From: Bactrocera neohumeralis
Lineage: Eukaryota > Arthropoda > Insecta > Diptera > Tephritidae
Assembly: GCF_024586455.1 (NCBI RefSeq)
Contig: NW_026089624.1
Location: 3,501,341-3,565,340, forward strand
DNA: 64,000 bases
Direction: 5' to 3'
Part shown: in pieces, positions 10,721 through 21,342 of the stretch
Layout of the letters: each line of letters opens with the position of its first letter
Numbering within the stretch: the stretch's first letter is position 1
The notes under the pieces: model-generated
Told to the model about the DNA's origin: nothing
Databases searched by the model: none
Seen by the model: only the letters and a program-made list of their open reading frames with translations
Position numbers and translations under genes: made by a program

Positions 10721-11004
10721 TGTATATTATTAGGTCTAAACCCGCAGCTCGCGTTGAAGTTAGGACGTTGTTGTCGAGGATATCATGCACTCATAATAAA
10801 TTATGATTAAACACTGTAGCTATTGCGCTGTTTTTAATGTTGCGTGTTCTGTTTGGTTTGGTATGAATTCCAATGCGTCGTGGTTATGTCAACAAAAATT
10901 ACTATACAGTGGCAAATGCCATTTATTATTTCTATGTACTATCAAAAACCGATAAAAAGAGACGATTAAAATTTTTATTTAACTATTTTATTTAAATGAT
11001 TAAA
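10721..11004. other. Intergenic AT-rich DNA
   Basis: No gene is seen. TATACAGTGGCAAATGCC at about 10,913 looks like a Tc1-type terminus and could be the left end of the Tc1 remnant at 12.2-12.7 kb, but a right partner was not found. Sequence near 10,735-10,790 (CCCGCAGCTCGCG, GAGGATATCAT) recurs in altered form at about 15,160. Confidence 0.35.
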
Positions 11005-12035
11005 AAACAAGAAAAAACGTTAACTTCGGCACCGAAGCTAATATACCCTTCACAGATTACATTGGTGCCTTAGAAAATAATTTATACCAATTTTCGTAAA
11101 TATATCTTGTCAAATGCAAAAGTTTTCCATACCAGCATTTGATTCCGATCATTCAGTTTGTATGGCAGCTATATGCTATAGTAAGCCTATCTGAACAATT
11201 CCTTCAGATATCACATTATTTTTACAAACAATAACTCATACCAAATTTCGCGAAGATACGTTGTCAAATGTGAAAGTTTTCCATACAAGAACTTGATTCC
11301 GATAGTTCAGTTTGTATGATAGCTATATGCTATAGTTAACCGATCTGAACAATTTCTTCGGAGATTACATTGTTGCTTTAGAAAATAATCTATACCAAAT
11401 TTGGTGAAGATACATTGTCAAATGTGAAAGTTTTCCATACAAGAACTTGATTCCGATCGTTCAGTTTGTATGGTAGCTATATGTTATAGTTAACCGATCT
11501 GACCAATTTCTTCGGAGATTACATTGTTGCCTTAGAAAATAATCTATACCAAATTTGGTGAAGATACATTGTCAAATGTGAAAGTTTTCCATACAAGAAC
11601 TTGATTCCGATCGTTCAGTTTGTTTGGTAGCTATATGCTATAGTTAACCAATCTGACCAATTTCTTCGAAGATTACATTGTTGCTTTAGAAAATAATCTA
11701 TACCAAATTTGGTGAAGATACATTGTCAAATGTGAAAGTTTTCCATACAAGAACTTGATTCCGATCGTGTTATAGTGGTCCGATATCGGCCGTTCCGACA
11801 AATGAGCAGCTTCTTGACGAGAAAATGATTTTGCAAAATTTCAAAGAGAAATCTTAAAAACTGAGGGACTAGTTCGTATATAAACAGACAGACGGACGGA
11901 CAGACGGACATGGCTAAATCGACTCAGCTCAACATACTGATCATTTATATATATACTTTATAGGGTCTCCGACGCTTCCTTCTGGGTGTTACAAACTTCG
12001 TGACAAACTTAATATACCCTGTTCAGGGTATAATA
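11005..12035. repeat. mini-me/DINE-like repeat with 154-bp tandem array
   Basis: The left edge carries hairpin CTTCGG/CCGAAG followed by TAATATACCCT. The right edge carries a perfect ATACCCTG/CAGGGTAT hairpin (about 12,011-12,030). Between them are about 4.5 copies of a 154-bp unit starting at about 11,074, 11,227, 11,382, 11,536 and 11,690 (each with AAAGTTTTCCATAC and GATTCCGATC). Next come an ACGGACGGACAGACGGAC microsatellite and CTGATCATTTATATATA. GTCY/TA microsatellites around a short core are the known hallmark of dipteran mini-me/DINE (Helitron-related) repeats. No ORF is present. Confidence 0.65.
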
Positions 12036-12189
12036 ACTGCTATATAAAATTAGGTACGAATAAGATACTTAAAATCAAAATTGTTTCACATAAAAGTTAA
12101 AAGGTCATTCACATTTGCGTTCACTTCAAGAATATGAGTATAAAATACTAAAGGTTAAAAAGTACATATATGTACATCTAATCAATAAC

Positions 12190-12701
12190 TGGTGGGAAAT
12201 ACGTCCATAAACATTTCCTCGCTTTTAATGCGACGCTTCATAATTTTTCTCCATCGTAGGTCTCATAAGTGTTCAATTGGGTTGAAATTACGTGATTCCG
12301 GGGGTGTGCGATATTTTTTTGGAGTATTATACAACAACTAAAGCTTCATAATTTCTGCTGTTGTGCTTTGGGTCGTTGTCTTGTTGATAAGTAAATCGGT
12401 TACCTAGCCCCTGCTTGCCTTTACTTTCTTTTAAATTCGTTTTTAAAACACCAAGATAATCGATTCTATAAACTGACATCTTGGCTCTTAAGTCGATTTA
12501 CTCTCGATATGAAGAGCTTTTTTCACTCTGCCGTGAAATCCAGTACTTTTCACAATTTTTCGTACTGTATCTGGACATTGGTATTAAAATTCTACTCATG
12601 TCTTTTGAAATTTGGCTTTCTGTCAGTCATGGATTACACTTCATAAATATGATTACAATGCTCTCTTCCTTTTCAATTAGGTTTTTTGCACGTCCAGACA
12701 T
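12190..12701 (-). pseudogene. Tc1-like transposase, internally deleted
   Basis: The minus strand starts at ATG 12,701 with MSGRAKNLIEKEE and a helix-turn-helix-like stretch (LTESQISKDMSR). After loss of the middle it continues with YQQDNDPKHNS (about 12,390), the Tc1 second-aspartate motif, and a remnant of the PDLNPIEH region (about 12,280). Several stops and frame changes are visible. About 340 codons are normal for the family, so roughly half is missing. Confidence 0.8.
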
Positions 12702-12734
12702 TTTGTTGGCTTGTAAATGTAATTGCAAGGATTA

Positions 12735-13695
12735 AAGCCGGGGTAACACCTACAGGTACATTAGGCTTGTTAGTTATATGGGATCGATGGCAAGTTTTCA
12801 CCAGATTTTATCAATTCTAAGGGCAAAGATGCACTGTTATTAGAATAAACACCCTCTCAATTTTATATAGGCCGATATATGTGGTTTAAAGTCACCAGGA
12901 AGTTTAAAAATATTTATGTTAGGTATATGGGGACTAAGGACCCGATTCAACCAGTTGTAAGCTCATTGACCAATGTTTTCGGTAAAACTATAAAGACGCT
13001 AGAATATATGAACCATATTCGGTACCTGTGGGCTTCAATAGTTTTGGTCCGCAATGGACAAAATTTTGTGATAAGATGATATATTTGAAAGGCACTGTTC
13101 GTGCAAAGTTTTATTTCGTCATATTATTTGTTTCTTGGTTTGTATACTGGAAAGTGAAAGAATGAAATGAAATTTAAAAATGTAATGTATGGGAAGTATT
13201 CGTGATTGTAGCCCGATTTCGCTCATTTTCACACTAACGTAGGAATGTCAAATAGCGAATGTGAATGAAATCGGTCGAGCAAGTCACGAGATACATATGC
13301 GATTTCACCTAAAAGAGAGCTGTGCCACGCCCATCGTCCAATTTTGACTACGACACCTTTAAACCCCTTCCATACCATTTCAGTGGTAAAATTTACCGCC
13401 TCAGTCGTTTTTCGTTATTGATTTTTTCGCGCTTTTAGTAGATTTTAACACTACTGTGTCATGGGGAGCAGACGATTTTATCTTCCGAGTTCATCTGTTT
13501 TTAAACTGTCCATAGGAGTTTAAAACAGATATAACCACAGGTGTCAATCGAATCTTAATTCGTTTCGTCATCCTGATCATTTATATACATACATACATAC
13601 ATATATAGATACCCTTTTAACTATCTCGATTAGTTTTATGTTATATAAACAACCTTTAGGTCAACAAACCTGTTTTACTCTTTACCAACATTTTG
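12735..13695. repeat. Non-coding interspersed repeat, mini-me-like right part
   Basis: No ORF is supported. The segment contains CACGCCCATCGTCCAATTTT (about 13,328), a style seen in long dipteran repeats. From about 13,555 it has TTCGTCATCCTGATCATTTA, a TACA microsatellite and an end with GGAGTATAAAA. These resemble the element at 61.4-61.58 kb. Its left boundary is not defined. Confidence 0.45.
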
Positions 13696-14360
13696 CAGGA
13701 GTATAAAAACTTGTACTTTTCGTACAATTAGCCTTCGCTATTTAAAGTGAACGCACACACTATTTTTTTCATTTTGCAAACAATTAACTGAAAAACTGTG
13801 TATATAATATTGCAAAATTAACGGTGATTTTGCAAAACAGGCCTCCATGAGTACCTTCTCCAGGAATAAATGAATAACTGGGCTAAATTGGCATGTATTT
13901 CCGTGCCGTGGTTTGGAAGTTCTGCGAGCACATAACATTTTTTGTCCGCGAAAAATCCCTAAACTCCTGAACCGAGTATATTGGTTTTGAAAGCAGAAGC
14001 AAAAGTCGTTACCAGGCGTTGATGTCTTTTAAATTATTCGATACTGTTGCTGCTGAAAATTGAAATTCTATAGATACGTGAATACATATGAATACCCGGC
14101 CTGTCACCACATAATATTCGGTTGAAAATAATATACAACGGTAAAGACCACTGAAAATATTCTGAAATCAAACCGTTTGAATGAAAACTTTAATTTTCTC
14201 ATTCGTTTAGCTACCGCTTTGTCTATAAATACTTACTAAGTATCAAACCCATGTCCATTTTATATTTGTAGTTATGAGCAAGCTATCATTAATTCAACAT
14301 AAAAAAGCGCATAGTCATCGTGAACGTCACTTAATTGACGAACATGACACGATCACAAAT
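13696..14360. other. Unassigned DNA
   Basis: I see nothing convincing. The short frame at 14,274-14,456 crosses into the LTR that starts at 14,361, so it is unlikely to be a gene. Confidence 0.4.
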
Positions 14361-14858
14361 TGTAGTTACTTTTGTCGCCCGGGAGAATGTTCAAAATTGA
14401 ACATGTTCGTTGCTACCAAAGGACGGACAACAACATTATATTTAAATCTATTGTAATAAATTATACAGTTCACATAGTAAATTAGATAAGGCAGAGACAA
14501 TACAAAACATACATAAATAAACACATAAAAATATATGCATTTATATGCAACATACATACATATATGAGGTACGTTTGCATTAATATGTAATGCGCATGCA
14601 CTCAAGAAATATAATAAACATATTTACTTAGGTTTGTGCAATTGATTACAAATGCACATGTGCACTTGAAAACAACCCCATGTGGTGTGCCGTACATACA
14701 CATATATTTAATTAGATAACTAAGAACTCAAAAATAGCATATAAGCTTTACAAATTCAAAAATAAAATTAGAATGAAAGATTTCTCACTCGACATAAGAC
14801 TTATTTATTCCCTCCACCAGTGGTAAGGTTGATAAAATCTTTATTGAGTTTTTAAACA
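14361..14858 (+). repeat. Solo LTR of the LTR family found again at 57-61 kb
   Basis: About 498 bp start TGTAGTTACTTTTG and end GAGTTTTTAAACA. The left 300 bp match, in inverted order, 61,085-61,370 and 57,414-57,566 (CGGACAACAACATTATATTT; GATAAGGCAGAGACAATAC). The right 100 bp match 60,007-60,115 inverted (AAATTAGAATGAAAG; ACCAGTGGTAAGGTTGAT). A TG...CA structure with no adjacent internal sequence fits a solo LTR. I find no clear 5-bp duplication. Confidence 0.65.
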
Positions 14859-17228
14859 ATTCGCATTTTGAAATCCATATTTTTTCCATGGGCAATCTAT
14901 TGTAATCTAACGTATGGCAAAACCATCGTATATCTTTGCACTAACTAGAGATATGTAGATTAACCAAGAATATAGTGCAGTGAATACTACCGAATTAAAT
15001 CGAATTTAAAAGGTTTAAAATTCAAAATTATTAGTTTCATTTTCAAAATACTTACGTAATTCGTAATATTAAACGCTACGTATCAACTAACAACATTGTA
15101 ATTTACACATTTATTACAATAAGATTAATAAAAAATCAAATTTATCAGCTACTAGTTTAAAACCGCAGCTCCGCTCGCTCCCTGTTGTCAAGGATATCAT
15201 TTATCGTGATAGCAATATAATGAAATAGGTAAATTGGAAATCTACATATTTTATTGACTTCGAAAATCACTTAAAAGATCGTCGCAGAGTGAAATTTTCG
15301 AGAAATAGGTTTTTTGTTTGTTGCATTATCTGATACTTTGCACTATACTAAACATTCTTTCAAATTTTGAAATCGAAATTCAAATTATTACGGTCGCTAC
15401 AGCGTTTCTTGTAGAAAGGGAACAGAGAGGAAAACATAGCGACTCTAACCTATAAGCGGGTTTTTCCCAGAACGGTGTTTTTCAAAACGGTTTCCACTTT
15501 CAAAGGAAGTGTTTTGAAGATATCTAGTTCCAATTTGAAGTGAACGTTTTTAACGTGATTCGCTATCGCGCCATGGAAGCTTTTATTTTTGTTTTTTGAA
15601 ATCTTACTATTTTTTTCTACAAAAAAGTGTCATAAAAATAGTAAAAATTTTACACTGTTCAAACCGCCGCCATTTTTTCAAATTTCAAAGAAACAAAAAA
15701 AACAACTTTTCTACAGACTAATAATCTTTTTGAAATTTTTGCATTAGACCAGAATATCGGTCGCAATCGTGGACATCGTACAGGACCTTTGTATTACGTA
15801 TCATTTCAACCCTTTATTTAAATATGGTGCACCCAATAAATAAACATAAAAAATTCAGTTTGTATTCATCATCAACGTATTTATTTATTTATTTAAAAAA
15901 TCGGACTGATTAGTTAGTTCAAACATTAAAAAGAAAATCGCGAAAATCAATGATTTTTCGGAGAGTCATACAGAGACGATCCCTTAAGGGGCTATACCAG
16001 TGTAACGCATGAAAAATTAGGCGATTCGTGAATTTTTTTAAAAGATAGTATTCAATTTAATGTTTTTTTTACAAAAATATTGAAAAATAGCTGAGTTATG
16101 TGCTGTCTTCGGAGATGCTAAAAAAAGTGCCCCAACTGCTGACATGTTTCCAGCCGAATGAGTAAATAAAACAAAAAAATGTAAAAAGATTTTTAACTTA
16201 AAGATGTTTCCTATACAATGACCTACGATCTTTGAAAAATATCAAAAATTAACAAAATGGCGTAATTTTGAAAAAAAATCGTTTTTTTTTTTTAAGTAAA
16301 AAATTGTCGTTTTTTTTAATGCCAAATTGACAATTTTGAACCAATCAAAAAGATCGTTGGTCATTGTATAGTAAATGTATTCAACAATATTCAGTCACTC
16401 GGTTCATTTCTCCTTGAGTTATGATGTCAGCAATTTCGAAAAATGGCGTTTCGAGAAAAACACGTTTCAAGTTTCACTTGTATATGTTTGTACCTGCGAG
16501 CGGTCGCTATTTGGAACGCTGCCATCCAAAAACTATTCAACCTACGACCTTGCCGATTTCACAGGATATTTTTGGAAATATAAGCCATCGAAAAAGTGGT
16601 AGCACATACATAAATATGTATGATGCAACGACATCTTCACAGTCTCTACATCTGCATCGTATATCGTTACACATATACAGAGAACGTCTATCATAGAGAA
16701 GGTTCACGGCGCGAAGAACGTAAAAATATTTTTCGCTAACTTGGTCGAGATGGAAGTGTTTCACCACTGCCAGCTCGGCAGGAGAAATTTTAACATTTTC
16801 GCTTGAACAGAGCTGAGCGTGGAACAAAAATTATGGTCAAAACTATATATTGCTCTAACAGATGTATGTTCGCTCTTTTGCTTATATTTTTTTACGTTTA
16901 TATGCAGACATGTGTATTCGTATGAATTCTTTTTGTGCATACATATTAATGAATACATGTGCAATTGAATACATTTAAATTAAATTACTTTTTTAGAGCA
17001 ATATTCGTAGTTAATGTGAAAATAAATCATTTTTTTAAATTATTTTTTGTATTTGATATATTCCTACTTACATATTTATGTGTATAACAAACTATCATAA
17101 TACTATTTAAAAAATGAAATATGTATATTACAATAGTGATAAATGAACATTAATCGTATATTTTATTATTCAAAACTTATGTGTTATGACCTTATGTATG
17201 TGTTTATGTTCGCTTTCGCGAATTCAAA
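14859..17228. other. 2.4 kb of non-coding DNA
   Basis: No gene or recognisable transposase was found on either strand. Short frames at 16,375-16,827 are low in complexity and lack family motifs. The stretch 15,960-16,360 (GGGGCTATACCAGTGTAAC, AAATAGCTGAGTTATGTGCT) has the look of an old interspersed repeat, but no paired ends were seen. Confidence 0.4.
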
Positions 17229-17629
17229 TCATATTTTGTTTGTATTTGAAAATCGAGGGCAATAAAATAGTACATGCTCAGAGTGTTCTAGATGCTCTGT
17301 ACATGTCGGACAGTTCGGACTAATGTCATTGTGGAATCTGAAAAGGTAGCTTCTAAAGCACCCATGTCCACTAAGTATTTGGGTCAGATAAAAGTCTAGG
17401 TCCCCATGTCGTCTGTCTATCCACGAGTGGATGTCCGGTATCAGTCGGCGGGTCCAACGCCCTTTGGATGAGGAATTCCACCGCTCCTGCCACATTTTAA
17501 TGCTTTTGTTCCTCTCCTCTGTCTTTGCCGATACTGTTTTAGGCGCTGATAGATGATATAAACGCTCGAGTTCATCTCCCTGGATGTCAATGGGCGGCAT
17601 GCTGGCTAATAATTCAGCAGCATCGGTTG
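17229..17629 (-). pseudogene. R1-clade LINE ORF2, C-terminal fragment
   Basis: On the minus strand the frame runs STDAAELLASMPPID, WQERWNSSSKGRW, LSGHGCFRSYLFRFH and SPNCPTCTEHLEHSEHVLFYCPRF. This is the region after the reverse transcriptase in R1/TRAS-type LINEs, ending in the CCHC-type motif (C-x2-C, H, C). It appears to continue the ORF2 that breaks off at 24,669, with only a few residues lost at the junction. About 7 kb of BEL/Pao DNA lie between the two parts. The frame ends soon after the zinc motif, so the 3' end may be truncated. Confidence 0.85.
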
Positions 17630-18254
17630 ATCACAGTAGGGTACTATTACCCACAGCAGTTGTCTCCATCGAACACCGAGGAGAACTGTTTAAACTCAGA
17701 GCCTTAATAGACCAAGGATCACAACGATCATTTATAGCGTCTAGGGCACAAAACAGGCTACAGTTACCAACAAAACTGGCCAACTTTGAAATCACGGGAA
17801 TGGGCGGAAGAGTTGTTCAAAATTCAAATAAAATCTGCCCCATTACCCTCTTTTCCCCCAAAGCGGATACGCGCATACAAGCTGAAGCTATTGTCTTACC
17901 GCAATTAACCAACATGCTACCAAGCTATCATATAAATAGCAAGCATTGGCAAAAGGTTTCACACCTTAAGTTAGCAGACCCCAACTGCAACACTCCCGCT
18001 CAAATAGATCTCCTATTAGGCAGCGATCTCATACCACAAATTATTCTCGAAGGTATTGAGAAAATTACCAAAACACTTCTGGCGCAAAATACCATTTTCG
18101 GATGGGTCCTAAGCGGACTAGTTGCGGAACCAGTTACAACATTGACAACTCAAGTTGAGGAAGTCTCAAACGAGTACCTCAATTCACAATTGAAAAAATT
18201 TTGGGAATTAGAAGAACTCCCCCCCATATCAGTCACAACCCCTGAAGATCAGCA
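17630..18254 (+). pseudogene. BEL/Pao protease fragment (plus strand)
   Basis: About 205 residues are in one open frame. LLPTAVVSIEHRG is followed by the aspartic-protease-like ALIDQGSQRSFI, then IDLLLGSDLIP, FGWVLSGL, KKFWELEELPP and TPEDQ. This is the DUF1758-type retropepsin of BEL/Pao polyproteins plus the linker to the RT. The frame is cut at the LTR starting at 18,255. It runs opposite to the BEL gag at 19.6-21.3 kb and overlaps it in homology with diverged residues, so it probably comes from a different BEL copy. Confidence 0.8.
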
Positions 18255-18822
18255 TGTTTAAATGTATTTTCACTAAATCACTCACCTCCACGTTCTCAAC
18301 AAATAATAAGTTTTCTTTAGATTATATTTTAAATGATTTTAATTGATTTAGTATATTGCACATCTCCTTTTACCATTAAACATATTTATAATAAAAATTT
18401 ATAATACATACATATGTATGTGTGAATAAAAACACTAGATAATCAACGGGACGCTGTCCATATGAAGCAGCGAGAGACGATCGTTATGCGGATGTGTCCC
18501 GGTGGTTGCTGATGTATCGAAGATGCGATGGCTGGATTGCTGACGGCTCGAATTAACGCGCACAGGATCGTTGAATTGTATAAGCGTAGAGCAGCGTGGG
18601 GTGTTATCGCGGCGCAGTCTATAAGCGAAAAAGTTGACGTGCGAATTGTATAAGACGAATGTGTCCGCTTTCCCTTTTGACCATCCTTTTTGATAAGTTT
18701 GTTTGTGCATAGGCTTGGTGAGTTGTGTTGTCGTGTTCTCAGCTGTGGTGAACTATGCTGTCTTATTAGGATGGCCCAGTTTTTCCCGGGTAGAGTGGGT
18801 GGATGCTTAACTCATTTAAACA
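18255..18822 (-). repeat. LTR of the nested BEL/Pao element (left, 3' LTR)
   Basis: 568 bp begin and end with the inverted pair TGTTTAAATG and CATTTAAACA. From 18,331 to 18,822 they match 24,165-24,668 almost base for base. Differences include an extra TAGCGAT-type 6 bp in the right copy at about 24,371. Just inside lies CTAGGCGAATATTTTGCCTAG-like self-complementary sequence (about 18,833). Confidence 0.85.
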
Positions 18823-19596
18823 TCCTGGGCCCCCTAGGCGAATATTTTGCCTAGTATTACGATTTTGTGCTGTTGCATGTACTCGTATTTCGGCGTACTG
18901 CTGGTAGAGTAGCCGAGGGCGCAGAACACATGCTATAAATGTTGGTTTTAAACATAGTATTTGGTATGGTATATACCATATTTGCTTTTATATGCATACA
19001 GTAATAAAATATATTTTTAAGGATTTATGAGTTTGTAACTACTAGTTATTATATTTGCCGTTTATCGGCAATAGTTTGCATTTCTTTATTATTGTGAAAT
19101 ATAGCTCAGCCACGTCTGACTCAGAAATGGTCAGAGTGCGTGCATCTTAGCTTTGAGGTTTGAGCTGTAGAATAATAGGGGTCTCGCGGGAGAGTGGCCG
19201 TGAATGGAGAACGGCTTCGATTCGGGAAGTAGAGAATTCTTCATAATTAAGTTGATGCCTTTGTATAGCTGATTCCCGTTACCCACCCATATGAGGAGCG
19301 CTTAGATAGATGCGATAAGACGACCTTTGCCTTTTGTAAGTGTAGGTGCGTCACTGTATCGCATTGGGAATATGGTGATTCCTTAACTTATTTTTGAGAT
19401 TTTATTTACTTTTGAAAATGTATGAAAGTGTCGATTTTTCGACTTTTTGATACAACTGTGCTATATTTTATCTTTTAGTGCGTATGCACTAATTTGGCGT
19501 TTAGTAGCCCGCCGCCGCTCTAGGAGTTGTTTAGAATTGTTTTTTTCCCATTATTGGCGAAAGCCATCCTGCGGGGCCGAAAAGATGTATATGCTT
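18823..19596. other. 3' internal region of the nested BEL element
   Basis: No ORF carries BEL motifs here. The sequence is what remains between the broken RT linker and the 3' LTR. It starts with a GGGCCCCCTAGGCG stretch that, on the minus strand, could serve as the purine-rich tract before the LTR. Confidence 0.45.
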
Positions 19597-21342
19597 TTAA
19601 CAATTTGTATTGTCAGAAGTAACTCTGACTTTGTTTTTTATACCTTTATGTGGGGTATTGCAAAATTGTGGCTCTAGTGGTTGTCGTACGACGTACCGGC
19701 CATTATTTGATCGAGTAGTTGTGGCTTTAGAAAAGTCCTCACAATACTGATCTTCTTTAGTTTTGTTTAATATTTGGGGAAGTTTCCCTATATCTTGAAA
19801 TTTCATTAATTAATGTAAATTAAGGCATTTATTTGGTTTTTTCGCAACTTGAGTTGATGTGGTGGTAACTAGTTCTGTAACTAGTCCACTTTGTGTTTCG
19901 CTGTGTAGCGTTTGAGATTTGTGTGCCTTTGAGCAGCATGGTGTCTCTTGGCAATTTTTAATATTTTGGCTTTCGGGATTTGCTTTTGGAATTAAACCCG
20001 TGGTTCTTTTTGTATATGCGCTCCTTTGAGGTGAGATGTGATATGTGCTGTTATGAAGCATTGTATGATGTCTTTTATGACAATAGAAGCAATTATATTT
20101 GGTTTTGCAATTTTTAAGATTGTGTGTATGGGACAAGCAGTTTGTACAGAGTCTTTTTGATCTGACAAAGTTGTTCCTTTCGTTAATATTTAATTTTTTG
20201 AACTTCTCGCAAGTTTTAAGCTTATGCCCTCTTGTGCATAGTTCGCATGACGTATGTTTTCTTTGTTCGGATGTGAACGATTGTGTTTTGTTAAAAATTA
20301 TGTTTGATTTGTTTTTGCTTCTAGCTTGGGGTCTATTTAAGCTTCCATTTTGGTCGTGTTTGTTCTTAGTTTTGATTCGATTTTCTTCTAACCTTTCCGC
20401 AATTTCGTATTGGGTGGTGAGAAAATCTTTCATTTGTTGCCACGTTGGGCACTTTTTCCGTAATAAGAGCGATTGCTCCCATAGAAGTAACGACTTTTCT
20501 GGTAATGTGGCGGTGCAAATGTTTACCAGAATGGGGTCCCAGCTGTCTGTGGGAATATTTTGTGTCGACAGAATCGACAAACAATTAGAAACAGTGGATT
20601 CTAGTTTGATGAATTCTTCACTTGTTTCTTTCTTGATTTTAGGCAAGTTTAATAGTGTCGTTACTTGCTTATCGACCAGTATTCTTTCGTTTTCATATCT
20701 AGCTTTTAGAGCTTCCCAAGCCAAATTGAAATTATCGTCATTAAGAGCGAACTGTTTTACAATGACGCCTGCTTGACCTTTTGTCTTGTATCGGAGATGA
20801 TACAGTTTTTGTGCTTTTGATAGTTCTGGATGGTTGATGTAAACGGCTGTGAACATGTCCCGGAAGGACGGCCATTCTTCATAACCTCCATAGAATGTTT
20901 CTGTGTCACAAGCGGGCACCTCGAGCTGGATGCCGAAACTTGCCTCTTGATATTGTTGCACTTGTGGCAGCTCTACTCTACTGTGGAGAGTAGGTGAAAT
21001 TGCTTTTATTAGCTTCAGTTGATCGGAGATCATAGCTTTTGTTTCTTCGTATTGGTCCAAGCATTTTTCGTATATTGCGGTAGCAGATACTTTAAAATTT
21101 TGTGGTAGATCTGAATCGTCAGAATCTACAATGGCGTCATGAGCCGTTTGGAAGCGAGTCCAAAAATTTGTAAGATTTTGGCCTTTTACTTCTAATAACG
21201 ATTCAGAGTTTTCGTGAATCGGTGAAGCGGCAAATCTAGTGCAGTATCGTAATAAACTGTCACTTTGTGAAATATATTTAACAACCTGTTTTGAGCGTGT
21301 AGCTCCTGTAGGTGTATTTTGATTTTGTTCGTTATTAACCAT
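19597..21342 (-). pseudogene. BEL/Pao gag with deleted protease and start of pol
   Basis: Minus-strand ATG 21,342 opens 510 codons. The N-terminal region is followed by the DUF1759-type capsid core (ETFYGGYEEWPSFRDMF, KLYHLRYKTKGQA), then zinc knuckles (CELCTRGHKLKTCEKF; CTNCLSHTHNLKNC; CFYCHKRHHTMLH). The text then jumps to SGLVTELVTTTSTQV, which in BEL proteins lies after the protease, so about 200 protease residues are deleted in frame. A TAA at 19,810 is followed in the same frame by KFQDIGKLPQ, KEDQYCEDF and RSNNGRYVVRQPL, the start of the RT region, before homology ends near 19,650. Gag itself looks undamaged. Confidence 0.88.

Noticed and set aside
16375..16827. Overlapping short frames on both strands
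   Set aside because: No recognisable domain, and frames overlap on opposite strands. Most likely chance.
18435..18710. 91-codon minus-strand frame, repeated at 24,275-24,556
   Set aside because: It lies wholly within the BEL LTR. Conservation between the two LTRs does not imply coding.
20099..20776. 225-codon plus-strand frame
   Set aside because: It is antisense to the BEL gag. Composition is Leu/Phe-rich, as expected for a shadow.
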